Of a stretch of DNA of 36,730 nt, positions 25,121 to 32,285 are shown in pieces (positions within the stretch are counted from its first letter, which is position 1; the number at the start of each line of letters is the position of its first letter). Below the pieces are notes generated by a model, which saw nothing but the letters and a program-made list of their open reading frames with translations, was not told the DNA's origin and did no database searches. Source of the DNA: Pseudomonadota bacterium (lineage in GTDB: Bacteria; Pseudomonadota; Gammaproteobacteria; Xanthomonadales; Rhodanobacteraceae); assembly GCA_029561145.1 (NCBI GenBank), contig JAKQJM010000059.1, positions 1 through 36,730 on the forward strand. Reading direction: 5' to 3'. Both the position numbers and the translations under genes were made by a program.

Positions 25121-25168
25121 TTGCATTCGGCAAGGCCTGAAACTACAGTCGTAGTACGACATATGTAG
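25121..25168 (+). promoter_or_regulatory. blaI-M56 promoter with twin BlaI-type operators
   Basis: TTGCAT (25121-25126) and TACAGT (25144-25149) are a -35/-10 pair with 17-bp spacing. The -10 is inside a dyad CTACAGTCGTAG (25143-25154), followed by CGACATATGTAG (25157-25168). Each differs by one base from the palindrome CTACANNTGTAG typical of BlaI/MecI operators, and their centres are 14 bp apart. A bound repressor would cover the -10 and the start site. AGAAGGG (25170-25176) is the ribosome site for ATG 25181. Confidence 0.75.
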
Positions 25169-25180
25169 AAGAAGGGTTCG

Positions 25181-25564
25181 ATGATGCGTTCCAGCCATGT
25201 TTCCCTGAGCGAGTTGCAGATCGCGCTGATGCGCGTGTTGTGGGAGCGCGGCGAGACCAGCACGGCCGACGTCGCCGCAGCCCTGGCCGATGAACGTGGC
25301 CTCGCGCATACGACGATTGCTACCTTGCTCACGCGGCTGGAAAAGCGCGGCGTGGTCGGCCAGCGTCGCGATGGTCGCCAGTTGTTCTACCGGGCCGAGG
25401 TTGGCGAGGCGGACGTGAAGCGTTCGATGGTGGCCGACCTGATCGGATCGCTGTTCGCCGGCGACGCCAATGAACTGGTCGCGCACCTGGTCGAGGAGGC
25501 CGAGATCGCTCCGGCAGACCTCGCCCGCATTCGCCAGCGCCTTGAACGTGGAGAGCGGAAATGA
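25181..25564 (+). CDS. BlaI/MecI/CopY-family repressor
   Basis: 127 residues, normal length. The N-terminal winged helix (about residues 8-80) reads LSELQIALMRVLWERGETSTADVAAAL, then TTIATLLTRLEKRGVVGQRRDGRQLFYRA, the family hallmark. The C-terminal helices (LIGSLFAGDANELVAHLVEEAEI) dimerise. BlaI is normally inactivated by cleavage triggered by the partner M56 protease. It overlaps the M56 gene by four bases (ATGA) and is preceded by two operator dyads, so autorepression is likely. No beta-lactamase gene is nearby; the regulated function may be the M56 protein itself, the divergent M28 peptidase or genes elsewhere. Confidence 0.94.
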   Translation: MMRSSHVSLSELQIALMRVLWERGETSTADVAAALADERGLAHTTIATLLTRLEKRGVVGQRRDGRQLFYRAEVGEADVKRSMVADLIGSLFAGDANELVAHLVEEAEIAPADLARIRQRLERGERK

Positions 25565-28077
25565 CCACTGAAATGATTGCCGCATGGTTGGCGACCCTCG
25601 GCCTGCATGCCGGTGCATTGCTGACGATTGCGTTTGTCGCCGATCGCGTCCTGCTGAAAGCCCATCTCGGTTGGCGGGAATGGTTGTGGCGGGTGGCCTT
25701 GTTCGGAGGATTGCTCACGTCGTCCATGCAATTTCTGCTCGACACTCCGAAAGCCGCAAGCATCCCGATGGCAGCGATTGCGTCAGCAGCGCCGGCGGCT
25801 GGCCAGGATCTGATCGTCCTGCCCTCGATCGAGACGCACGCCGCGCGCTCGGGCAGAAGCCAATCCGCTGCGCCGGCGCGAGCGCGGTCGTCGCAAGGCC
25901 TCGGCACGGACACCGGATCCGATGGCCCGATCCAGTCAACGCGCGCGTGGTCACCATCTGCGTGGCTGCCGATCGGGTACCGGATCCTGGTTGGCGCATG
26001 GCTGGCCGGAGCCCTGATCGCCCTGTTCCGTGTGTTCGTGGCCTACGCCCGCGTGCGCAAGACGCTCGCGAGCGCTCGGCCTCTGCGCCATGCGCAACTC
26101 GAACGCGATGCAGAGGAACTCGCGGAACGGGCCGGCCTGCACAGCGTGTGCCTTGAGCGCATCGACGAGCTGGCCTCGCCGCTCGCGGCCGGTGCGAATC
26201 GCATCGTCCTGCCGGGCTGGGTGCTGGATCGTTTCGATCGCGCCCAACTGCGCGCGATGCTTGCCCACGAAGCAGCGCACCTCGCTCGCCGCGACCCCGC
26301 GCGCAAGTTCGCCGTGGCCCTGCTCTGTGCGGTGCTGTGGTTCATGCCGCTGGCGCATGCCGCTCGCCGGCGTCTCAACGAGATCGCCGAGCAGGCGTGT
26401 GATGCATGGGCGGCCGACCAACTCGGAGACGGGCGTGCGCTCGCCGAGTGCCTGGCTGGATGTGCCGAGCATCACGTACGCGGCTGGGAACTCGACCTGG
26501 CCGTCGCAATGGCCGGGCACGACTCCCCTGTATTGCAACGTATCGATCGACTGATGGACGGAACCCCGATGAAAATGAACATCTCCACTTCGCATGCGAT
26601 GCTCGCGACCGCACTTGCGCTCGCCGTCGCGGTCGTCGCGCTGCCGGGCATTGGCGTGTCCGAGGCATTGGCCAAGGCAGGGCAGGGGGCACCACCTTCC
26701 CCGCCGACGCCCCCTTCCGTGCCTGCTGCGCCCGAGGCAGTCACCCCGGCGCGTGATGTGCAGCCAGCCGTTCCGCCCGTTCCCCCCGCACCGCCAGCGC
26801 CGTCCGCATTGCCGTCGGTACCGGCGCCTTCCGTTCCGCCCGCTCCGCCGACGGAACCCACTCCGCCGCCGCCGGCTCCACCCGTAAAAGGTGATGGAAG
26901 CCATATCCATATCTCCAGCGATACCGGATTGTTCGGGAAGAGTCGCCAGCTGACACGCATGGAGGTCAGCGATGGCAAGCGCGGCTACCGCGCAAGCATC
27001 GAAGGCGAGATCACGTACACGCCGGATTACGACGCGGTCGCCAGTCTCGGCAAGGACAGTACTGCGAGCTTTGGCGAAACCATCAACGGAGTCACTCGTC
27101 GCATCGACTACGCGAACAGGAATGGCGCGCTCGAACGCCACTATTTCGTCGACGAGGCCGAACGGCCCATCGATGCGAAGGTCGACGCCTGGATCGCTGC
27201 CATCGTTCCCGAGCTGATCCGTGAAACGGCCGTGGATGCCGACAAGCGCGTCCGCCAGATCCATGCCCGGGGTGGCGCGACCGCCGTGCTCGACGAGATC
27301 CAGCGCATCCATTCGGACTATGCACGCGGCAGCTACATCAAGGAACTCGCCGTGGTCGGCAAGCTGACATCAGCCGAAGTGACGCGTGCCCTCGGTCTGA
27401 TTGATCCGATGGAATCCGACTATGAAATGCGCAATGCGCTGGTCGCCCTCGGCAGCGCCGGACGATTCGATGCGAATCAACAGAAGATGGTGATCGGCCA
27501 GGCGCGCAAGATCGAATCGGACTACGAACGCGCTGAACTCCTGCTCGCTTTGTTGCCGCAGCTGTCAGCCGACGCGACCGTCCACCAGGCCTGGCTCGAG
27601 GCCGCCAACGGGATCGAATCGGACTACGAGCATCGGCGCACCCTGAGCGCGCTGATCGATGCCGGCAGCAACGACGACGCCACTCTGATCACCGCGATCA
27701 ACGCGGCCAACACGATCGAATCGGACTACGAACGTCGCGAACTGCTGTCGACCGCGATCAAGGCGATCAGCAGTGCAGACGATGCCGCTGCGGCTTATGC
27801 CGCGGCTGTTGATGGCATCGGCAGCGACTACGAACGTCGCGAAGCGCTGATGGCCCTGATGCATGCGCGCGGATTCGGCAAGCGCTCCGCCGAAGCCATC
27901 CTCGGTGCGCTTGGCAAGATCGATTCGGACTACGAGTGTCGCGAAGCCTTGACCGCACTCGCCGCCGTCATGCCGAAAGATGCCGGCCTGATCGGTCGCT
28001 ACCGGGAAATCGCGAGCAAGCTCAGCGATTACGAGCGTCAAGAGGCCGAGCGCGCGCTCGATCGTTTCGCCGGCTGA
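25561..28077 (+). CDS. M56 (BlaR1-type) membrane metalloprotease with eight 34-residue SDYE repeats
   Basis: 838-residue sensor-protease partner of BlaI. Hydrophobic segments lie near residues 5-27, 38-60, 137-162, 250-266 and 345-370. The zinc site is H236-E-A-A-H240 with E277 in EQACDAW as third ligand. After the last membrane segment comes a Pro/Ala linker (377-442), then a region without recognisable homology (443-582, including ETINGVTRRIDY), then eight copies of I-x-S-D-Y-E-x-R starting at residues 583, 617, 651, 685, 719, 753, 787 and 820: spacing exactly 34 except the last, 33. The repeats look helical, like a HEAT/TPR-type solenoid. The penicillin-binding sensor of true BlaR1 is absent, so the signal is not obviously a beta-lactam. 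By BlaR1 topology the repeats should face the periplasm; this is inference. Confidence 0.9.
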   Translation: MTTEMIAAWLATLGLHAGALLTIAFVADRVLLKAHLGWREWLWRVALFGGLLTSSMQFLLDTPKAASIPMAAIASAAPAAGQDLIVLPSIETHAARSGRSQSAAPARARSSQGLGTDTGSDGPIQSTRAWSPSAWLPIGYRILVGAWLAGALIALFRVFVAYARVRKTLASARPLRHAQLERDAEELAERAGLHSVCLERIDELASPLAAGANRIVLPGWVLDRFDRAQLRAMLAHEAAHLARRDPARKFAVALLCAVLWFMPLAHAARRRLNEIAEQACDAWAADQLGDGRALAECLAGCAEHHVRGWELDLAVAMAGHDSPVLQRIDRLMDGTPMKMNISTSHAMLATALALAVAVVALPGIGVSEALAKAGQGAPPSPPTPPSVPAAPEAVTPARDVQPAVPPVPPAPPAPSALPSVPAPSVPPAPPTEPTPPPPAPPVKGDGSHIHISSDTGLFGKSRQLTRMEVSDGKRGYRASIEGEITYTPDYDAVASLGKDSTASFGETINGVTRRIDYANRNGALERHYFVDEAERPIDAKVDAWIAAIVPELIRETAVDADKRVRQIHARGGATAVLDEIQRIHSDYARGSYIKELAVVGKLTSAEVTRALGLIDPMESDYEMRNALVALGSAGRFDANQQKMVIGQARKIESDYERAELLLALLPQLSADATVHQAWLEAANGIESDYEHRRTLSALIDAGSNDDATLITAINAANTIESDYERRELLSTAIKAISSADDAAAAYAAAVDGIGSDYERREALMALMHARGFGKRSAEAILGALGKIDSDYECREALTALAAVMPKDAGLIGRYREIASKLSDYERQEAERALDRFAG
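27307..28047 (+). repeat. 102-bp coding tandem repeat (SDYE units) in the M56 gene
   Basis: Motif codons begin at 27307, 27409, 27511, 27613, 27715, 27817, 27919 and 28018, i.e. 102-bp steps, the last 99. The 17-base core ATCGAATCGGACTACGA is identical at 27511, 27613 and 27715, and ATC-N6-GACTACGA(A/G) recurs at 27817 and 27919. The remainder of each unit has diverged, so this is an old protein repeat with a conserved core rather than a recent expansion. Confidence 0.85.
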
Positions 28078-28111
28078 CCCGCCGTCGCGATCGCTGCCTG
28101 GTTTGCGTGTC

Positions 28112-28145
28112 AACGAAAAGGCCGGTTCACACCGGCCTTTTCGTT
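28112..28145. terminator. Strong intrinsic terminator after the M56 gene
   Basis: A perfect 15-bp stem AACGAAAAGGCCGGT / ACCGGCCTTTTCGTT with loop TCAC. The A-run and T-run lie inside the stem, so it can work on both strands, ending the blaI-M56 transcript and, from the other side, that of the PRC-barrel gene. Confidence 0.85.
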
Positions 28146-28181
28146 TGCTGCGTTGTTGATCCGACCCGCAAATGGCTGGAA

Positions 28182-28247
28182 ACCGTTCGGGCTGAGCCTG
28201 TCGAAGCCCATCTGTGGCGGCCCTTCGACAGGCTCAGGGCAAACGGT
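28182..28247. repeat. REP-like inverted repeat with GAGCCTGTCGAAG arms
   Basis: Left arm CCGTTCGGGCTGAGCCTGTC continuing GAAG (28183-28206) and right arm CTTCGACAGGCTCAGGGCAA continuing ACGG (28223-28246) are near-perfect complements around a 16-base spacer. The GAGCCTGTCGAA core is a well-known dispersed intergenic repeat in Xanthomonas-related and other proteobacterial genomes. Its position between two gene ends fits a REP element. Confidence 0.65.
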
Positions 28248-28279
28248 ATTTACCGGCTGGATCAATGGAGGATGCCGGG

Positions 28280-28621
28280 TCAGCCGGCGTAGTACGCGCT
28301 CATCTGTTCCGAGAAAGTACGATCGGCAAAGTTCGGCCAGTTGTCCTTGTCGAATCCCGGCGCGTCCTTGAGACGCTCCTTGCTCGCATTGAGGACGAGG
28401 TGCTTGTTCGCATAGTCGATGCTGATCGCATTCCAAGGCACCGCGAAGAACTTGTCGCCCATGCCGAGAATGCCTCCGAACGAGAGCACGCCATAGGCGA
28501 TCTTCCCGGTCGAAGTGTCGAACATGATCTCCTTGAGGTCGCCCAGCGATTCGCCTTGCGGATTCTTGACCGCATCGCCGAGCAGAGTGGTTGCCGACAT
28601 GAAGCGTGCATCATGTGTCAT
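28280..28621 (-). CDS. Small PRC-barrel domain protein
   Basis: 113 residues. The segment LLGDAVKNPQGESLGDLKEIMFDTSTGKIAYGVLSFGG is a typical PRC-barrel opening, followed by FFAVPWNAISIDYANKHLVL and a C-terminal tail ending MSAYYAG. PRC-barrel proteins bind partners or RNA or act in stress and photosynthetic assembly; stand-alone copies like this are often stress-induced and of unknown role. Start ATG 28621 has AGGAGA 8 bases upstream; the frame runs on to 28729 but without family likeness. Soluble, no signal peptide. Confidence 0.85.
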   Translation of the reverse strand: MTHDARFMSATTLLGDAVKNPQGESLGDLKEIMFDTSTGKIAYGVLSFGGILGMGDKFFAVPWNAISIDYANKHLVLNASKERLKDAPGFDKDNWPNFADRTFSEQMSAYYAG

Positions 28622-28985
28622 CTGGATTCTCCTGGATGGATCGTCGCGGCGGCATGCCGCAAGCGTGTGGCGCAGAACAATGCGCGGATGCCGATGAATC
28701 GAAGCCGAGTTCGACAGGGAGAGGTTCATTTGCGCGTCAGATTCCTCCGGATATCGGAGTCAAGCGCGTCCGGGCGTTACTCATGGCGCGCTTCGGCGTC
28801 GGCCATCGCGGAGTCGAAACGGGCTCCCCTCGACGCCCGGTGCCTTCGTGATCGGACACCGCGGTTCGATCTGCCTTGAGGCCAACGCTTCAGAGTGGCC
28901 GAAATGCCGGTCTGCGACGTCCGCCGCTTTCGCCGGGTCGCCCGCGGCCTTACCATCGGTCGTTCATTCCCGGGGATACCATCCG
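28622..28985. other. 364-bp divergent intergenic region
   Basis: Lies between the PRC-barrel and second S9 peptidase starts and must hold both promoters. No convincing gene: open frames on either strand here are Arg-rich and have no recognisable motif. CCGGGGATA at 28970-28978 precedes the S9 ATG and includes its likely ribosome site. I see no clear -35/-10 pair, tRNA or strong hairpin. Confidence 0.5.
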
Positions 28986-31049
28986 ATGAAGCCGTTGATT
29001 GCTGCCTTGCTGTTGAGTCTCGCCGTGCCCGTGCTGGCCGCACCGCACCCGTTCGAGGTCAAGGACCTGGTCATGATGGAGCGGGTTTCCGATCAGGTCC
29101 TGTCGCCGGACGGCCGCACGATCGCCTTGCAACTGCGCGAAACCGATTACGCTGCGAACAAGGGCAGGAACAGCATCTGGACCGTGCCGATGGCGGGCGG
29201 CAAGCCGACCCGCCTGACCGACGTCGCGCTCAACGCGACCACGCCGCGCTGGTCAGCCGACGGCAAGAGCATCTATTTCCTCGCCAGTCGCGACGATGTC
29301 AGCCAACTCTGGCGTGTGGCGGCAGCAGGAGGCGAAGCCGAAGCGGTCGGCAACCTGTCGCTCGATATCGGCAGCTACAAATTGTCGCCCGACGGCAAGT
29401 CGGTTGCATTCTCGGTCGACCTGTTCTTCGATTGCACGCCGGATCCGGCGCCGATCGCCTGCACCCGGAAGCGGCTCGACAAGGCAGCCGATGACAAGGC
29501 CAGTGGCCTGCTCTACAGCGAGGGGTTCGTGCGCCACTGGGATCAATGGTCCGATGGCCGGCGTTCGCAGTTGCTGGTGGCCTCGCTCGGTACCGATGGC
29601 CTGCTCGGTGAGCCGGTCCTGCTGAGCAGGGGCATCAATGGCGATGTGCCGTCGAAGCCGTTCGGCGACGACAGCGAATATGCATTCTCGCCGGATGGAG
29701 CGACCGTGTATTTCGACGTGCGCAACGTCAGCGCCGGCGAACCGTGGTCGACCAATTTCGACATCTACTCGGTGGCGACGGACGGTTCCTCGGAACCGAC
29801 CAACCACACGGCGGACAACCTTGCCTGGGACGCCAGCCCGTTGCCCTCGCGCGATGGCAAGACGCTCTACTACCTGGCCATGAAGCGGCCGGGTTTCGAG
29901 GCGGATCGCTTCGCCATCATGGCGCTTGATCTTGCCAGCGGCGGAACGCGCGAGATCGCTGCCGGCTGGGACCGCTCGGCCGGTGCACTGAAGGAATCGG
30001 GTGATGGCAAGACGCTCTACACGGCGACTGACGACCGCGGCCAGCATCCGTTGTTCGCAATCGATGTCGCGACGGGCAAGGCGACCCAACTGGTCGGTGA
30101 TGGCCAGGTCGCCGGCTTCGATGTCGGCGCGAAGGCCTTGCTGATCGCGCGCAACGACTTGCGTCGTCCAACCGATCTCTACAGCGCCGACCTGCGGGGT
30201 CGCAACCTCAAGCAGGTCACCCGGTTCAACGCATCGCGCATGAAGGACCTGCGCACCGGCGAATTCGAATTCTTCACCTTTGCCGGAGCCGCGGGAGCCA
30301 ATGTGCAGGGCTACGTGGTCAAGCCGGTCGGCTACAAGGCCGGTCGGAAGTATCCGGTCGCCTTCATCATCCACGGCGGACCGCAGGGTGCGATGGGCAA
30401 TGATTTCCACTACCGCTGGAATCCGCAGACCTATGCCGGGCAGGGCTTTGCCGTCGTCACGGTCAACTTCCACGGGTCGACCGGCTACGGCCAGGCATTC
30501 ACGGATGCGATCTCGAACGACTGGGGCGGCAAGCCGCTTGAGGATCTGAAGCTCGGCTGGGCGGCAGCGCTCAAGAAGTATCCGTTCCTTGACGCGGATC
30601 GGGCCTGCGCACTCGGTGCGTCGTACGGCGGCTACATGATCAACTGGATCGCCGGCAACTGGAACGAGCCGTGGAAATGCCTGGTCACGCACGATGGCGT
30701 GTTCGACACGCGCGCGATGGGTTATGAAACCGAAGAGCTGTGGTTCTCCGAATGGGAGAACGGTGGCACCGTCTACGACAACCCGGAAGCCTACGAGAAG
30801 TTCAATCCGGTCAATCACGTCAAGGACTGGAAGGTACCGATGCTGATCGTGCAGGGCGACAAGGATTTCCGCATTCCGACCACGCAGGGACTGGCGGCGT
30901 TCAATGCCGCACAACGGCGCGGCATTCCGAGCGAACTGCTGGTGTTCCCCGACGAGAACCACTGGGTGCTCAAGCCGCAGAACAGCGTGCAGTGGCACAA
31001 CACGGTGAATGACTGGCTCAAGCGCTGGACGTCCGCCGGCACGAAGTAG
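28986..31049 (+). CDS. Secreted S9 family peptidase, DPP5-like
   Basis: 687 residues, signal peptide about 1-19 (LLLSLAVPVLAAPHP). The propeller part has repeated DG-K motifs (SPDGRTIALQL, WSADGKSIYFLASR). The catalytic domain has FIIHGGPQGAMGN, VNFHGSTGYGQ, S546 in GASYGGYM, D627 in GDKDFRIP and H659 in DENHWVLKPQNS. The late pattern FPDENHWVLKP and overall order match bacterial dipeptidyl peptidase 5 and acylaminoacyl-peptidase-like enzymes, which release dipeptides in the periplasm. Distinct from the first S9 protein in this window (different active-site surroundings). Start ATG 28986 follows GGGGA. An upstream in-frame stretch to 28848 precedes the signal peptide and is rejected. Confidence 0.92.
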   Translation: MKPLIAALLLSLAVPVLAAPHPFEVKDLVMMERVSDQVLSPDGRTIALQLRETDYAANKGRNSIWTVPMAGGKPTRLTDVALNATTPRWSADGKSIYFLASRDDVSQLWRVAAAGGEAEAVGNLSLDIGSYKLSPDGKSVAFSVDLFFDCTPDPAPIACTRKRLDKAADDKASGLLYSEGFVRHWDQWSDGRRSQLLVASLGTDGLLGEPVLLSRGINGDVPSKPFGDDSEYAFSPDGATVYFDVRNVSAGEPWSTNFDIYSVATDGSSEPTNHTADNLAWDASPLPSRDGKTLYYLAMKRPGFEADRFAIMALDLASGGTREIAAGWDRSAGALKESGDGKTLYTATDDRGQHPLFAIDVATGKATQLVGDGQVAGFDVGAKALLIARNDLRRPTDLYSADLRGRNLKQVTRFNASRMKDLRTGEFEFFTFAGAAGANVQGYVVKPVGYKAGRKYPVAFIIHGGPQGAMGNDFHYRWNPQTYAGQGFAVVTVNFHGSTGYGQAFTDAISNDWGGKPLEDLKLGWAAALKKYPFLDADRACALGASYGGYMINWIAGNWNEPWKCLVTHDGVFDTRAMGYETEELWFSEWENGGTVYDNPEAYEKFNPVNHVKDWKVPMLIVQGDKDFRIPTTQGLAAFNAAQRRGIPSELLVFPDENHWVLKPQNSVQWHNTVNDWLKRWTSAGTK

Positions 31050-31254
31050 GGTCCGCGGCAAATCCGCCTGCCTGAACGAGCGCGGCCCCGAGGCGGGCCG
31101 CGCCGCTTGAAACCGGTGCCACGATGCGATCGCGGTTTCGGCATCCATCGATTGATTGCCGATTGGGTGCTGGGCGAGCATGATTCGGCGCATGGAAAAA
31201 ACCGCCAGCGCCATTCTCGCCGCCGCCTGCACCTCGCCCGTTGAAGCGGCCGCG

Positions 31255-32223
31255 ATGGTTGCCAACTGCGTGGCCTACAAGTCTGATGGATCGCGCATCG
31301 GCGACATCACGCTCGATGAGATCAGCGATGTGCTCGAACAACCCGATACCTATGTCTGGGTAGGGCTGGTCGAACCCGATGAAGCCCTGCTCGAAAAGCT
31401 GCAGGAGGAGTTCGGCCTGCATGACCTCGCCATCGAGGATGCCCACAACGCCCATCAGCGTCCGAAGATCGAGGCCTATGGCGATTCGCTGTTCATCGTC
31501 GCGCAGACCGCACAGGTCGTCGCGGCAAGCATCCAGTTCGGCGAAACCCATATCTTCGTCGGCAAGCGCTACCTGGTGACCGTGCGCCATGGCGCATCGC
31601 TCTCGTACGCGCCCGCGCGGCGCAGCTGCGAGCAGTCGCCCGACATGCTCATGTATGGCCCGAGCTATGCGTTGTACGCGGTGCTCGATTTCATCGTCGA
31701 CAACTTCATGCCGATCGTGCGCAGCTTCCGCGAGGACCTGCAGGAACTCGAGGAAGACATCTTCGAGGATACCTTCAAGCGCGAGACGATCCGGCGTCTG
31801 TACAACCTGAAGAAGGAACTCGTCACGCTGCGCCTCGCGATCGGTCCGTTGCAGGACATCCTCAACCAGCTCACGCGCATGTATCCAGGTCTCGTGCGCG
31901 ATGAAGTGCGGCCGTATTTCCGTGATGTCTACGATCATGCCGCGCGCATCAACGAATCAACCGACACGATGCGCGAGATGTTGACGGCGGCGCTCAGCGT
32001 TAATCTCTCGCTGGTCACCGTGGCCCAGGGAGAAGTGGTCAAGAAGCTCGCCGGCTGGGCCGCCCTGCTCGCCGCGCCGACCTTGCTCACGAGCTGGTAC
32101 GGCATGAACTTCCATCACATGCCCGAACTCGACAAGCCGTGGGGCTATCCGGCAATGATCGCGTTCACCGGATTGATCTGCGGCAGCCTGTACTGGTTGC
32201 TGCGTCGGGCGAAGTGGCTGTAG
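31255..32223 (+). CDS. corA: CorA-family magnesium/divalent cation transporter
   Basis: 322 residues from ATG 31255. A large cytoplasmic N-terminal part includes WVGLVEPDEALLEKLQEEFGLHDLAIEDAHNAHQRPKIE, the CorA signature, and a long helical section (FREDLQELEEDIFEDTFKRE onward). Two C-terminal membrane helices follow, the first ending in the ion-selectivity motif G283-M-N285 (YGMNF), and the second ending just before the basic tail RRAKWL. Forms a pentameric channel in the inner membrane. The start is uncertain: ATG 31192, ATG 31180 and TTG 31156 are in frame upstream, but the family usually begins near MVANCVAY. Convergent with the beta-helix gene that follows. Confidence 0.93.
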   Translation: MVANCVAYKSDGSRIGDITLDEISDVLEQPDTYVWVGLVEPDEALLEKLQEEFGLHDLAIEDAHNAHQRPKIEAYGDSLFIVAQTAQVVAASIQFGETHIFVGKRYLVTVRHGASLSYAPARRSCEQSPDMLMYGPSYALYAVLDFIVDNFMPIVRSFREDLQELEEDIFEDTFKRETIRRLYNLKKELVTLRLAIGPLQDILNQLTRMYPGLVRDEVRPYFRDVYDHAARINESTDTMREMLTAALSVNLSLVTVAQGEVVKKLAGWAALLAAPTLLTSWYGMNFHHMPELDKPWGYPAMIAFTGLICGSLYWLLRRAKWL

Positions 32224-32246
32224 GCAGGCGCGCGAGCCGACCGCAA

Positions 32247-32270
32247 CACCCGCCGCCGGAAGTGCGGGTG
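32247..32270. terminator. Weak hairpin between convergent corA and beta-helix genes
   Basis: CACCCGC (32247-32253) pairs with GCGGGTG (32264-32270) in the 62-base gap between the two stops. No U-run; terminator role is tentative. Confidence 0.3.
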
Positions 32271-32285
32271 CCCATCGATCCAGGG

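Noticed and set aside
26686-26890. Pro-rich stretch as a frameshift or assembly artefact
   Set aside because: The frame stays open and sense codon pattern is kept on both sides; proline linkers are common after the membrane part of M56 proteins.
25561-28077. Reading the M56 protein as a true beta-lactam sensor BlaR1
   Set aside because: No S-x-x-K / S-x-N / K-T-G penicillin-binding motifs were found after the membrane part, and no beta-lactamase gene is adjacent.
29253-31265. 670-codon open frame on the minus strand
   Set aside because: Antisense to the second S9 peptidase, which has a full catalytic triad and signal peptide.
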